Shown here one piece after another: positions 39,578 to 50,847 of a stretch of DNA of 64,000 nucleotides (position 1 is its first letter; every line of letters starts with the position of its first letter). The stretch comes from Isoperla grammatica (Eukaryota; Arthropoda; Insecta; Plecoptera; Perlodidae). The stretch covers positions 1 through 64,000 of the forward strand of contig CAMDTW010000340.1 of NCBI GenBank assembly GCA_945910005.1, given 5' to 3'. Under the pieces are notes generated by a model. The model saw nothing but the letters and a program-made list of their open reading frames with translations. It ran no database searches and was not told where the DNA came from. A program made the translations under genes and the position numbers.

Positions 39578-39866
39578 GGTAGATAGACTAAAATCAGCCA
39601 ATTTCTATATTTTATGCAAATTTTAACCAAAAACGACGAAAAAACTCAATTTATGCATTTTCATTATACTCTTGAAGAATGCAGCCTATAATTCTTTTTT
39701 TTCAACGGACGGTGTAACTTCTATAGAAGTTATCGAAATGTGACGAAATGGACAAATTGTGCTTATTGGAGCCTGAAACGCTCTAAAACAACGATTTGTC
39801 AACTTTGGTTAAAACCCTTAGGAATCCCGGCCGTATGCAAGATTCCTCTTAAAACTGGAAGTTTGT
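39578..39866 (+). repeat. Monomer type B, exemplar
   Basis: Family II monomer marked by 'atgcaaatttt', 'ttcttttttttcaac' and 'cggacggtg'; ends 'cccggcc'. Other copies start at 290, 7513, 12135, 15601, 20222, 33222, 44199, 51426 and 52293, and the tail is present in the hybrid at 25998. Confidence 0.9.
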
Positions 39867-40155
39867 GGTAGATAGACTGAAATCAGCCAATTTCTATTTT
39901 TTATCCATATTTTAACCAAAAACGACGAAAAAACTCAATTTCTGCATTTTCATTATACTCTTGAAGAATGCAACCTATAATTCTTATTTTTCGACGGAGG
40001 GTGTAACTTCTATAGAAGTTATCAAAATGTGACGAAATGGACAAATTTTGCTTATTGGAGCCTGAAACGCTTTAAAACAACGATTTGTCAATTTTGGTTG
40101 AAACCCTTAGGAATCCCGGCCGTATGCAAGATTCCTCTTAAAACTGGAAGTTTGT
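39867..40155 (+). repeat. Monomer type C, exemplar
   Basis: Family I monomer with 'ttttttatcc', 'gttatcaaaatg', 'aaattttgc' and 'gtcaatttt'; ends 'cccggcc'. Closest to M, which shares 'ttttttatcc' and usually 'aaattttgc' but has 'ttatcgaaatg' and 'gtcaacttt'. This copy has 'cgctttaaaac' and 'atttctgc'. Confidence 0.88.
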
Positions 40156-40444
40156 GGTAGATAGACTAAAATCAGCCAATTTCTATATTTTATGCATATT
40201 TTAACCAAAAACAACCAAAAAACTCAATTTATGCATTTTCATAATACTTTATCAGAATGCACACTAACATTATTATTTTTCAACGGTTGGTGTAACTTCT
40301 AAAGTAGTTATCGAAATGTGACGAAATGGACAAATTGTGCTTATTGGAGCCTGAAACGCTCTAAAACAACGATTTGTCAACTTTGGTTGAAACCCTTAGG
40401 AATCCCAGCCGTATGCAAGATTCCTCTTAAAACTGGAAGTTTGT
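40156..40444 (+). repeat. Monomer type D, exemplar
   Basis: Family III monomer: 'aaaacaacc', 'cataatactttatcag', 'cacactaac', 'ggttggtg' and 'ctaaagtag'. The central 18-bp palindrome is disrupted by 'ctaaagtag'. Usually ends 'cccagcc', but 'cccggcc' in the copies that precede F directly (8091, 12713, 16179). Confidence 0.9.
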
Positions 40445-40732
40445 GGTAGATAGACTGAAATCAGCCAATTTCTATTTTTTATGCATATTTTAACCAAAAA
40501 CGACGAAAAACTCAATTTATGCATTTTCATTATACTCTTGAAGAATGCAACCTATAATTCTTATTTTTCGACGGAGGGTGTAACTTCTATAGAAGTTATC
40601 GAAATGTGACGAAATGGACGAATTGTGCTTATTGGAGCCTGAAACGCTCTAAAACAACGATTTGTCAACTTTGGTTGAAACCCTTAGGAATCCCGGCCGT
40701 ATGCAAGATTCCTCTTAAAACTGGAAGTTTGT
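40445..40732 (+). repeat. Monomer type E, exemplar
   Basis: Family I monomer of 288 bp, one A short at 'cgacgaaaaactc', with 'ggacgaattg' and 'cccggcc'. Absent from blocks 3-5. Other copies: 1158, 21088, 23976, 26865, 34090, 35245, 48244, 56625, 61535. Confidence 0.88.
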
Positions 40733-41021
40733 GGTAGTTAGACTGAAATCAGCCAATTTCTATTTTTTATGCATATTTTAACCAAAAACGACGAAAAAAC
40801 TCTATTAATGCATTTTCATTATACTCTTGAAGAATGCAACCTATAATTCTTATTTTTCGACGGAGGGTGTAACTTCTATGGAAGTTATCGAAATATGACG
40901 AAATGGACAAATTGTGCTTATTAGAGCCTGAAACGCTCTAAAACAACGATTTGTCAACTTTGGTTGAAACCCTTAGGAATCCCGGCCGTATGCAAGATTC
41001 CTCTTAAAACTGGAAGTTTGT
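40733..41021 (+). repeat. Monomer type F, exemplar
   Basis: Family I monomer beginning 'ggtagttag', with 'actctatta', 'ctatggaag' (one palindrome mismatch), 'cttattagagcc' and 'cccggcc'; the next monomer starts 'agtagatag'. Usually 287-288 bp because of the short 'ctattatgc'; this copy has 'ctattaatgc'. Confidence 0.9.
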
Positions 41022-41310
41022 AGTAGATAGACTGAAATCAGCCAATTTCTATTTTGTATGCATATTTTAACCAAAAACGACGAAAAAACTCAATTTATGC
41101 ATTTTCATTATACTCTTGAAGAATGCAACCTATAATTCTTATCTTTCGACGGAGGGTGTAACTTCTATAGAAGTTATCGAAATGTGACAAAATGGACAAA
41201 TTGTGCTTATTGGAGCCTGAAACGCTCTAAAACAACGATTTGTGCAATTTGGTTGAAACCCTTAGGAATCCAAGCCGTATGCAAGATTCCTCTTAAAACT
41301 GGAAGTTTGT
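41022..41310 (+). repeat. Monomer type G, exemplar
   Basis: Family I monomer with 'ttttgtatgc', 'gtgacaaaatgg', 'gtgcaattt' and 'atccaagcc'. Three sublineages differ in the middle: 'ttatctttcg' (36689, here, 45066, 48821, 53447), 'ttattttttgacgg' (8667, 13289, 16755, 62687) and 'ttcttttttttcg' (1734, 27441, 57201, 62111). The last two also have 'ctataaaag'. The copy at 21665 has the plain family sequence. Confidence 0.88.
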
Positions 41311-41599
41311 GGTAGATAGACTAAAATCAGCCAATTTCTATATTTTATGCATATTTTAACCAAAAACGACGAAAATACTCAATTTAAGCATTTTCATTAT
41401 ACTCTTGAAGAATGCAGCCTATAATTCTTATTTTTCAACGGAGGGTGTAACTTCTATAGAAGTTATCGAAATGTGACGAAATGGACAAATTGTGCTTATT
41501 GGAGCCTAAAACGCTCTAAGTCAACGATTTGTCAACTTTGGTTGAAACCCTTAGGAATCCCGGCCGTATGCAAGATTCCTCTTAAAACTGAAAGTTTGT
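41311..41599 (+). repeat. Monomer type H, exemplar
   Basis: Family II monomer with 'cgacgaaaatactc', 'caatttaagc', 'gcctaaaacg' and 'cccggcc'. Second-haplotype copies (here, 49110, 53736) add 'ctctaagtcaacg' and 'actgaaag'. Confidence 0.88.
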
Positions 41600-41888
41600 G
41601 GTAGATAGACTTAAATCAGCCAATTTCTATATTTTATGCATGTTTTAACCAAAAACGACCAAAAAACTCAATTTATGCATTTTCATAATACTCTTTCAGA
41701 ATGCACACTAACATTATTATTTTTCAACGGTTGGTGTAACTTCTAAAGTAGTTATCGAAATGTGACGAAATGGACAAATTGTGCTTATAAAAGCCTGAAA
41801 CGCTCTAAAACAACGATTTGTCAACTTTGGTTGAAACCCTTAGGAATCCCAGCCGTATGCAAGATTCCTCTTAAAACTGGAAGTTTGT
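41600..41888 (+). repeat. Monomer type I, exemplar
   Basis: Family III monomer with 'cgaccaaaa', 'ctctttcag', 'ggttggtg', 'ctaaagtag', 'cttataaaagcc' and 'cccagcc'. Second-haplotype copies have 'gacttaaatc' and 'gcatgtttt'; most first-haplotype copies have 'cagccagtttc'. 'TATAAAAG' occurs only in this type. Confidence 0.9.
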
Positions 41889-42177
41889 GGTAGATAGACT
41901 GAAATCAGCCAATTTCTATTTTTTATGCATATTTTAACCAAAAACGACGAAAAAACTCAATTTATGCATTTTCATTATACTCTTGAAGAATGCAGCCTAT
42001 CATTCTTATTTTTCAACGGAGGGTGTAACTTCTATAGAAGTAATCGAAATGTGACGAAATGGACAAATTGTGCTTATTTGAGCCAACAACGCTCTAAAAC
42101 AACGATTTGTCAACTTTGGTTGAAACACTTAGGAATCCCAGCTGTATGCAAGATTCCTCTTAAAACTCGAAGTTTGT
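41889..42177 (+). repeat. Monomer type J, exemplar (second haplotype)
   Basis: Mixed I/II monomer with 'ttttttatgc', 'gcagcc', 'agaagtaatcg', 'aaacactta', 'cccagctg' and 'aaactcgaag'. Second-haplotype copies (37267, here, 45644, 49691, 54314, 58068) have 'tatcattc', which destroys a TAA and opens an 85-codon frame. First-haplotype copies have 'ttttgacc' and 'tataattc'. This copy and 49691 also have 'ttgagccaacaac'. Confidence 0.9.
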
Positions 42178-42466
42178 GGTAGATAGACTGAAATCAGCCA
42201 ATTTCTATATTTTATCCATATTTTAACCAAAAACGACCAAAAAACTCAATTTATGCATTTTCATAATACTCTTGAAGAATGAAAAATATAATTCTTATTT
42301 TTCAACGGAGGGTGTAACTTCTATAGAAGTTATCGAAATGTGACGAAATGGACAAATTGTGCTTATTGGAGCCTGAAACGCTCTAAAACAACGATTTGTG
42401 CAATTTGGTTGAAACCCTTAGGAATCCCAGCCGTATGCAAGATTCCTCTTAAAACTGGAAGTTTGT
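42178..42466 (+). repeat. Monomer type K, exemplar
   Basis: The head resembles family III ('cgaccaaaa', 'cataatactc') and the tail family II ('ttcaacggagg', intact palindrome). Marked by 'tatattttatcc', 'aaaatataa', 'gtgcaattt' and 'cccagcc'. This may be an old recombinant that became a fixed HOR member. Confidence 0.88.
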
Positions 42467-42753
42467 GGTAGATAGACTAAAATCAGCCAATTTCTATATT
42501 TTATGCATATTTTAACCAAAAACGACGAAAAAACTAAATTTATGCATTTTCATTATACTCTTGAAGAATGCAGCCTTAATTCTTATTTTTCAACGGAGGG
42601 TGTAACTTCTATAGAAGTTATCGAAATGTGACGAAATGGACAAATTGTGCTTATTGGAGCCTGAAACGCTCTAAAACAACGATTTGTCAACTTTGGTTGA
42701 AACCCTTTGAATCCCGGCCGTATGCAAGATTCCTCTTAAAACTGGAAGTTTGT
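42467..42753 (+). repeat. Monomer type L, exemplar
   Basis: Family II monomer with 'aaactaaattt', 'gcagcc', 'ttcaacggagg' and 'cccggcc'. Second-haplotype copies (37845, here, 46222, 54892, 58646) have 'ccctttgaatc', one base short; this one loses a further base at 'cagccttaattc' (287 bp). Variant L' (4624, 23110, 30331) has 'gacctaaatc', 'catttttattat' and 'gcctaaaacg'. Confidence 0.87.
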
Positions 42754-43042
42754 GGTAGATAGACTGAAATCAGCCAATTTCTATTTTTTATCCATATTTT
42801 AACCAAAAACGACGAAAAAACTCAATTTATGCATTTTCATTATACTCTTGAATAATGCAACCTATAATTCGAATTTTTCGACGGAGGGTGTAACTTCTAT
42901 AGAAGTTATCGAAATGTGACGAAATGGACAAATTTTGCTTATTGGAGCCTGAAACGCTCTAAAACAACGATTTGTCAACTTTGGTTGAAACCCTTAGGAA
43001 TCCCGGCCGTATGCAAGATTCCTCTTAAAACTGGAAGTTTGT
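42754..43042 (+). repeat. Monomer type M, exemplar
   Basis: Family I monomer with 'ttttttatcc', 'aaattttgc' or 'aaaatttgc', and 'cccggcc'; followed by the 'gattgac' start of N. This copy and those at 55180 and 58934 share 'gaataatgc' and 'ttcgaattttt'. Confidence 0.87.
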
Positions 43043-43331
43043 GGAAGATTGACTAAAATCAACCAATTTCTATATTTTATGCATATTTTAACCAAAAACG
43101 ACCAAAAAACTCAATTTATGCATTTTCATAATACTCTTTCAGAATGCACACTAACGTTATTATTTTTCAACGGTTGGTGTAACTTCTAAAGTAGTTATCG
43201 AAATGTGACGAAATGGACAAATTGTGCTTATTGGAGCCTGAAACGCTCTAAAACAACGATTTGTTAACTTTGGTTGAAACCCTTAGGAATCCCAGCCGTA
43301 TGCAAGATTCCTCTTAAAACTGGAAGTTAGT
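43043..43331 (+). repeat. Monomer type N, exemplar
   Basis: Family III monomer with 'gattgactaaaa', 'cgaccaaaa', 'ctctttcag', 'ggttggtg', 'ctaaagtag', 'tttgttaac' and 'cccagcc', ending 'gttagtgg'. This copy has a private 'ctaacgttatt'. Copies at 6068, 24842 and 31775 start 'gatagac' and end 'gttagtag'. Confidence 0.87.
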
Positions 43332-43620
43332 GGTAGATAGACTGAAATCAGCCAATTTCTATATTTTATGCATATTTTAACCAAAAACGACGAAAAAACT
43401 CAATTTATGCATTTTCATTATACTCTTGAAGAATGCAGCCTATAATTCTTATTTTTCAACAGAGGGTGTAACTTCTATAGAAGTTATCGAAATGTGACGA
43501 AATGGACAAATTGTGCTTATTGGAGCCTGAAACGCTCTTAAACAACGATTTGTCAACTTTGGTTGAAACCCTTAGGAATCCCGGCCGTATGCAAGATTCC
43601 TCTTAAAACTGGAAGTTTGT
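43332..43620 (+). repeat. Monomer type O, exemplar
   Basis: Family II monomer with 'gactgaaa', 'tatattttatgc', 'gcagcc', usually 'gctcttaaac', and 'cccggcc'. All second-haplotype copies (38711, here, 47088, 49980, 55758, 59512) have 'caacagagg'; first-haplotype copies have 'caacggagg'. Confidence 0.88.
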
Positions 43621-43909
43621 GGTAGATAGACTGAAATCAGCCAATTTCTATTTTTTATGCATATTTTAACCAAAAACGACGAAAAAACTAAATTTATGCA
43701 TTTTCATTATACTCTTGAAGTATGCAACCTATAATTCTTATTTTTCGACGGAGGGTGTAACTTCTATAGAAGTTATCGAAATGTGACGAAATGGACAAAT
43801 TGTGCTTATTGGAGCATGAAACGCTCTAAAACAACGATTTGTCAACTTTGGTTGAAACCCTTAGGAATCCCAGCCGTATGCAAGATTCCTCTTAAAACTG
43901 GAAGTTTGT
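43621..43909 (+). repeat. Monomer type Q, exemplar
   Basis: Family I monomer with 'aaactaaattt', 'gcaacc', 'ttcgacgg', 'gagcatgaaacg' and 'cccagcc'. 'gagcatg' is the single best mark. Other copies: 11268, 14734, 19644, 25709, 32643, 50559, 60090, plus the P/Q hybrids. Confidence 0.88.
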
Positions 43910-46900
43910 GGTAGATAGACTGAAATCAGCCAATTTCTATTTTTTATGCATATTTTAACCAAAAACGACGAAAAAACTCAATTAATGCATTTTCATTATA
44001 CTCTTGAAGAATGCAACCTATAATTCTTATTTTTCGACGGAGGGTGTAACTTCTATAGAAGTTATCGAAATGTGACGAAATGGACAAATTGTGCTTTTTG
44101 GAGCCTGAAACGCTCTAAAACAACGATTTGTGCAATTTGGTTGAAACCCTTAGGAATCCCAGCCGTATGCAAGATTCCTCTTAAAACTGGAAGTTTGTGG
44201 TAGATAGACTAAAATCAGCCAATTTCTATATTTTATGCAAATTTTAACCAAAAACGACGAAAAAACTCAATTTATGCATTTTCATTATACTCTTGAAGAA
44301 TGCAGCCTATAATTCTTTTTTTTCAACGGACGGTGTAACTTCTATAGAAGTTATCGAAATGTGACGAAATGGACAAATTGTGCTTATTGGAGCCTGAAAC
44401 GCTCTAAAACAACGATTTGTCAACTTTGGTTGAAACCCTTAGGAATCCCGGCCGTATGCAAGATTCCTCTTAAAACTGGAAGTTTGTGGTAGATAGACTG
44501 AAATCAGCCAATTTCTATTTTTTATCCATATTTTAACCAAAAACGACGAAAAAACTCAATTTATGCATTTTCATTATACTCTTGAAGAATGCAACCTATA
44601 ATTCTTATTTTTCGACGGAGGGTGTAACTTCTATAGAAGTTATCAAAATGTGACGAAATGGACAAATTTTGCTTATTGGAGCCTGAAACGCTCTAAAACA
44701 ACGATTTGTCAATTTTGGTTGAAACCCTTAGGAATCCCGGCCGTATGCAAGATTCCTCTTAAAACTGGAAGTTTGTGGTAGATAGACTAAAATCAGCCAA
44801 TTTCTATATTTTATGCATATTTTAACCAAAAACAACCAAAAAACTCAATTTATGCATTTTCATAATACTTTATCAGAATGCACACTAACATTATTATTTT
44901 TCAACGGTTGGTGTAACTTCTATGGAAGTTATCGAAATGTGACGAAATGGACAAATTGTGCTTATTAGAGCCTGAAACGCTCTAAAACAACGATTTGTCA
45001 ACTTTGGTTGAAACCCTTAGGAATCCCGGCCGTATGCAAGATTCCTCTTAAAACTGGAAGTTTGTAGTAGATAGACTGAAATCAGCCAATTTCTATTTTG
45101 TATGCATATTTTAACCAAAAACGACGAAAAAACTCAATTTATGCATTTTCATTATACTCTTGAAGAATGCAACCTATAATTCTTATCTTTCGACGGAGGG
45201 TGTAACTTCTATAGAAGTTATCGAAATGTGACAAAATGGACAAATTGTGCTTATTGGAGCCTGAAACGCTCTAAAACAACGATTTGTGCAATTTGGTTGA
45301 AACCCTTAGGAATCCAAGCCGTATGCAAGATTCCTCTTAAAACTGGAATTTTGTGGTAGATAGACTAAAATCAGCCAATTTCTATATTTTATGCATATTT
45401 TAACCAAAAACGACGAAAATACTCAATTTAAGCATTTTCATTATACTCTTGAAGAATGCAGCCTATAATTCTTATTTTTCAACGGAGGGTGTAACTTCTA
45501 AAGTAGTTATCGAAATGTGACGAAATGGACAAATTGTGCTTATAAAAGCCTGAAACGCTCTAAAACAACGATTTGTCAACTTTGGTTGAAACCCTTAGGA
45601 ATCCCAGCCGTATGCAAGATTCCTCTTAAAACTGGAAGTTTGTGGTAGATAGACTGAAATCAGCCAATTTCTATTTTTTATGCATATTTTAACCAAAAAC
45701 GACGAAAAAACTCAATTTATGCATTTTCATTATACTCTTGAAGAATGCAGCCTATCATTCTTATTTTTCAACGGAGGGTGTAACTTCTATAGAAGTAATC
45801 GAAATGTGACGACATGGACAAATTGTGCTTATTGGAGCCTGAAACGCTCTAAAACAACGATTTGTCAACTTTGGTTGAAACACTTAGGAATCCCAGCTGT
45901 ATGCAAGATTCCTCTTAAAACTCGAAGTTTGTGGTAGATAGACTGAAATCAGCCAATTTCTATATTTTATCCATATTTTAACCAAAAACGACCAAAAAAC
46001 TCAATTTATGCATTTTCATAATACTCTTGAAGAATGCAAAATATAATTCTTATTTTTCAACGGAGGGTGTAACTTCTATAGAAGTTATCGAAATGTGACG
46101 AAAGGGACAAATTGTGCTTATTGGAGCCTGAAACGCTCTAAAACAACGATTTGTGCAATTTGGTTGAAACCCTTAGGAATCCCAGCCGTATGCAAGATTC
46201 CTCTTAAAACTGGAAGTTTGTGGTAGATAGACTAAAATCAGCCAATTTCTATATTTTATGCATATTTTAACCAAAAACGACGAAAAAACTAAATTTATGC
46301 ATTTTCATTATACTCTTGAAGAATGCAGCCTATAATTCTTATTTTTCAACGGAGGGTGTAACTTCTATAGAAGTTATCGAAATGTGACGAAATGGACAAA
46401 TTGTGCTTATTGGAGCCTGAAACGCTCTAAAACAACGATTTGTCAACTTTGGTTGAAACCCTTTGAATCCCGGCCGTATGCAAGATTCCTCTTAAAACTG
46501 GAAGTTTGTGGTAGATAGACTGAAATCAGCCAATTTCTATTTTTTATCCATATTTTAACCAAAAACGACGAAAAAACTCAATTTATGCATTTCTATTATA
46601 CTCTTGAAGAATGCAACCTATAATTCTTATTTTTCGAAGGAGGGTGTAACTTCTATAGAAGTTATCGAAATGTGACGAAATGGACAAATTTTGCTTATTG
46701 GAGTCTGAAACGCTCTAAAACAACGATTTGTCAACTTTGGTTGAAACCCTTAGGAATCCCGGCCGTATGCAAGATTCCTCTTAAAACTGGAAGTTTGTGG
46801 TAGATTGACTAAAATCAGCCAATTTCTATATTTTATGCATATTTTAACCAAAAACGACCAGAAAACTCAATTTATGCATTTTCATAATACTCTTTCAGAA

Positions 46901-47665
46901 TGCACACTAACATTATTATTTTTCAACGGTTGGTGTAACTTCTAAAGTAGTTATCGAAATGTGACGAAATGGACAAATTGTGCTTATTGGAGCCTGAAAC
47001 GCTCTAAAACAACGATTTGTTAACTTTGGTTGAAACCCTTAGGAATCCCAGCCGTATGCAAGATTCCTCTTAAAACTGGAAGTTAGTGGTAGATAGACTG
47101 AAATCAGCCAATTTCTATATTTTATGCATATTTTAACCAAAAACGACGAAAAAACTCAATTTATGCATTTTCATTATACTCTTGAAGAATGCAGCCTATA
47201 ATTCTTATTTTTCAACAGAGGGTGTAACTTCTATAGAAGTTATCGAAATGTGACGAAATGGACAAATTGTGCTTATTGGAGCCTGAAACGCTCTTAAACA
47301 ACGATTTGTCAACTTTGGTTGAAACCCTTAGGAATCCCGGCCGTATGCAAGATTCCTCTTAAAACTGGAAGTTTGTGGTAGATAGACTGAAATCAGCCAA
47401 TTTCTATTTTTTATGCATATTTTAACCAAAAACGACGAAAAAACTTAATTTATGCATTTTCATTATACTCTTGAAGAATGCAACCTATAATTCTTATTTT
47501 TCGACGGAGGGTGTAACTTCTATAGAAGTTATCGAAATGTGACGAAATGGACAAATTGTGCTTATTGGAGCATGAAACGCTCTAAAACAACGATTTGTCA
47601 ACTTTGGTTGAAACCCTTAGGAATCCCAGCCGTATGCAAGATTCCTCTTAAAACTGGAAGTTTGT
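43910..47665 (+). repeat. HOR block 11: 13-mer with three fusions
   Basis: Starts and types: A 43910, B 44199, C 44488, D/F 44777, G 45066, H/I 45355, J 45644, K 45933, L 46222, M 46510, N 46799, O 47088, P/Q 47377. From D/F on it repeats block 9 at an offset of 8,377 bp, sharing the private marks 'catttctattatac' and 'gagtctgaaacg' in M and 'gaccagaaaactc' in N. Confidence 0.88.
44777..47665 (+). repeat. Duplicated 2,889-bp segment (partner 36400-39288)
   Basis: Ten monomers from D/F to P/Q match one for one, with equal total length and an offset of 8,377 bp. M copies 38133 and 46510 alone share 'catttctattatac' and 'gagtctgaaacg'; N copies 38422 and 46799 alone share 'gaccagaaaactc'. Confidence 0.88.
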
Positions 47666-50600
47666 GGTAGATAGACTGAAATCAGCCAATTTCTATTTTT
47701 TATCCATATTTTAACCAAAAACGACGAAAAAACTCAATTTATGCATTTTCATTATACTCTTGAAGAATGCAACCTATAATTCTTATTTTTCGACGGAGGG
47801 TGTAACTTCTATAGAAGTTATCAAAATGTGACGAAATGGACAAATTTTGCTTATTGGAGCCTGAAACTCTTTAAAACAACGATTTGTCAATTTTGGTTGA
47901 AACCCTTAGGAATCCCGGCCGTATGCAAGATTCCTCTTAAAACTGGAAGTTTGTGGTAGATAGACTAAAATCAGCCAATTTCTATATTTTATGCATATTT
48001 TAACCATAAACAACCAAAAAACTCAATTTATGCATTTTCATAATACTTTATCAGAATGCACCCTAACATTATTATTTTTCAACGGTTGGTGTAACTTCTA
48101 AAGTAGTTATCGAAATGTGACGAAATGGACAAATTGTGCTTATTGGACCCTGAAACGCTCTAAAACAACGATTTGTCAACTTTGGTTGAAACCCTTAGGA
48201 ATCCCAGCCGTATGCAAGATTCCTCTTAAAACTGGAAGTTTGTGGTAGATAGACTGAAATCAGCCAATTTCTATTTTTTATGCATATTTTTACCAAAAAC
48301 GACGAAAAACTCAATTTATGCATTTTCATTATACTCTTGAAGAATGCAACCTATAATTCTTATTTTTCGACGGAGGGTGTAACTTCTATAGAAGTTATCG
48401 AAATGTGACGAATGGACGAATTGTGCTTATTGGAGCCTGAAACGCTCTAAAACAACGATTTGTCAACTTTGGTTGAAACCCTTAGGAATCCCGGCCGTAT
48501 GCAAGATTCCTCTTAAAACTGGAAGTTTGTGGTAGTTAGACTGAAATCAGCCAATTTCTATTTTTTATGCATATTTTAACCAAAAACGACGAAAAAAACT
48601 CTATTAATGCATTTTCATTATACTCTTGAAGAATGCAACCTATAATTCTTATTTTTCGACGGGAGGGTGTAACTTCTATGGAAGTTATCGAAATGTGACG
48701 AAATGGACAAATTGTGCTATTAGAGCCTGAAACGCTCTACAACAACGATTTGTCAACTTTGGTTGAAACCCTTAGGAATCCCGGCCGTATGCAAGATTCC
48801 TCTTAAAACTGGAAGTTTGTAGTAGATAGACTGAAATCAGCCAATTTCTATTTTGTATGCATATTTTAACCAAAAACGACGAAAAAACTCAATTTATGCA
48901 TTTTCATTATACTCTTGAAGAATGCAACCTATAATTCTTATCTTTCGACGGAGGGTGTAACTTCTATAGAAGTTATCGAAATGTGACAAAATGGACAAAT
49001 TGTGCTTATTGGAGCCTGAAACGCTCTAAAACAACGATTTGTGCAATTTGGTTGAAACCCTTAGGAATCCAAGCCGTATGCAAGATTCCTCTTAAAACTG
49101 GAAGTTTGTGGTAGATAGACTAAAATCAGCCAATTTCTATATTTTATGCATATTTTAACCAAAAACGACGAAAATACTCAATTTAAGCATTTTCATTATA
49201 CTCTTGAAGAATGCAGCCTATAATTCTTATTTTTCAACGGAGGGTGTAACTTCTATAGAAGTTATCGAAATGTGACGAAATGGACAAATTGTGCTTATTG
49301 GAGCCTAAAACGCTCTAAGTCAACGATTTGTCAACTTTGGTTGAAACCCTTAGGAATCCCGGCCGTATGCAAGATTCCTCTTATAAAACTGAAAGTTTGT
49401 GGTAGATAGACTTAAATCAGCCAATTTCTATATTTTATGCATGTTTTAACCAAAAAACGACCAAAAAACTCAATTTATGCATTTTCATAATACTCTTTCA
49501 GAATGCACACTAACATTATTATTTTTCAACGGTTGGTGTAACTTCTAAAGTAGTTATCGAAATGTGACGAAATGGACAAATTGTGCTTATAAAAGCCTGA
49601 AACGCTCTAAAACAACGATTTGTCAACTTTGGTTGAAACCCTTAGGAATCCCAGCCGTATGCAAGATTCCTCTTAAAACTGGAAGTTTGTGGTAGATAGA
49701 CTGAAATCAGCCAATTTCTATTTTTTATGCATATTTTAACCAAAAACGACGAAAAAACTCAATTTATGCATTTTCATTATACTCTTGAAGAATGCAGCCT
49801 ATCATTCTTATTTTTCAACGGAGGGTGTAACTTCTATAGAAGTAATCGAAATGTGACGAAATGGACAAATTGTGCTTATTTGAGCCAACAACGCTCTAAA
49901 ACAACGATTTGTCAACTTTGGTTGAAACACTTAGGAATCCCAGCTGTATGCAAGATTCCTCTTAAAACTCGAAGTTTGTGGTAGATAGACTGAAATCAGC
50001 CAATTTCTATATTTTATGCATATTTTAACCAAAAACGACGAAAAAACTCAATTTATGCATTTTCATTATACTCTTGAAGAATGCAGCCTATAATTCTTAT
50101 TTTTCAACAGAGGGTGTAACTTCTATAGAAGTTATCGAAATGTGACGAAATGGACAAATTGTGCTTATTGGAGCCTGAAACGCTCTTAAACAACGATTTG
50201 TCAACTTTGGTTGAAACCCTTAGGAATCCCGGCCGTATGCAAGATTCCTCTTAAAACTGGAAGTTTGTGGTAGATAGACTGAAATCAGCCAATTTCTATT
50301 TTTTATGCATATTTTAACTAAAAACGACGAAAAAAACTTAATTTATGCATTTTCATTATACTCTTGAAGAATGCAACCTATAATTCTTATTTTTCGACGG
50401 AGGGTGTAACTTCTATAGAAGTTATCGAAATGTGACGAAATGGACAAATTGTGCTTATTGGAGCCTGAAACGCTCTAAAACAACGATTTGTCAACTTTGG
50501 TTGAAACCCTTAGGAATCCCGGCCGTATGCAAGATTCCTCTTAAAACTGGAAGTTTGTGGTAGATAGACTGAAATCAGCCAATTTCTATTTTTTATGCAT

Positions 50601-50847
50601 ATTTTAACCAAAAACGACGAAAAAACTAAATTTATGCATTTTCATTATACTCTTGAAGAATGCAACCTATAATTCTTATTTTTCGACGGAGGGTGTAACT
50701 TCTATAGAAGTTATCGAAATGTGACGAAATGGACAAATTGTGCTTATTGGAGCATGAAACGCTCTAAAACAACGATTTGTCAACTTTGGTTGAAACCCTT
50801 AGGAATCCCAGCCGTATGCAAGATTCCTCTTAAAACTGGAAGTTTGT
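47666..50847 (+). repeat. HOR block 12: 11-mer, A-B and K-N missing
   Basis: Starts and types: C 47666, D 47955, E 48244, F 48531, G 48821, H 49110, I 49401, J 49691, O 49980, P 50269, Q 50559. P/Q is followed directly by C, and J directly by O. Several private single-base indels occur here: 'cgaatggacg' in E, 'cgggaggg' and 'gtgctatta' in F, 'cttataaaactg' in H and 'ccaaaaaacgacc' in I. H is 291 bp, the longest monomer seen. Confidence 0.86.

Larger units (their letters stand above)
39289..43909 (+). repeat. HOR block 10: cleanest copy, 16-mer lacking only P
   Basis: Starts and types: A 39289, B 39578, C 39867, D 40156, E 40445, F 40733, G 41022, H 41311, I 41600, J 41889, K 42178, L 42467, M 42754, N 43043, O 43332, Q 43621. 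It is 4,621 bp and gives the reference order used here. Only P is absent; the last monomer has the Q mark 'gagcatgaaacg'. Confidence 0.9.
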
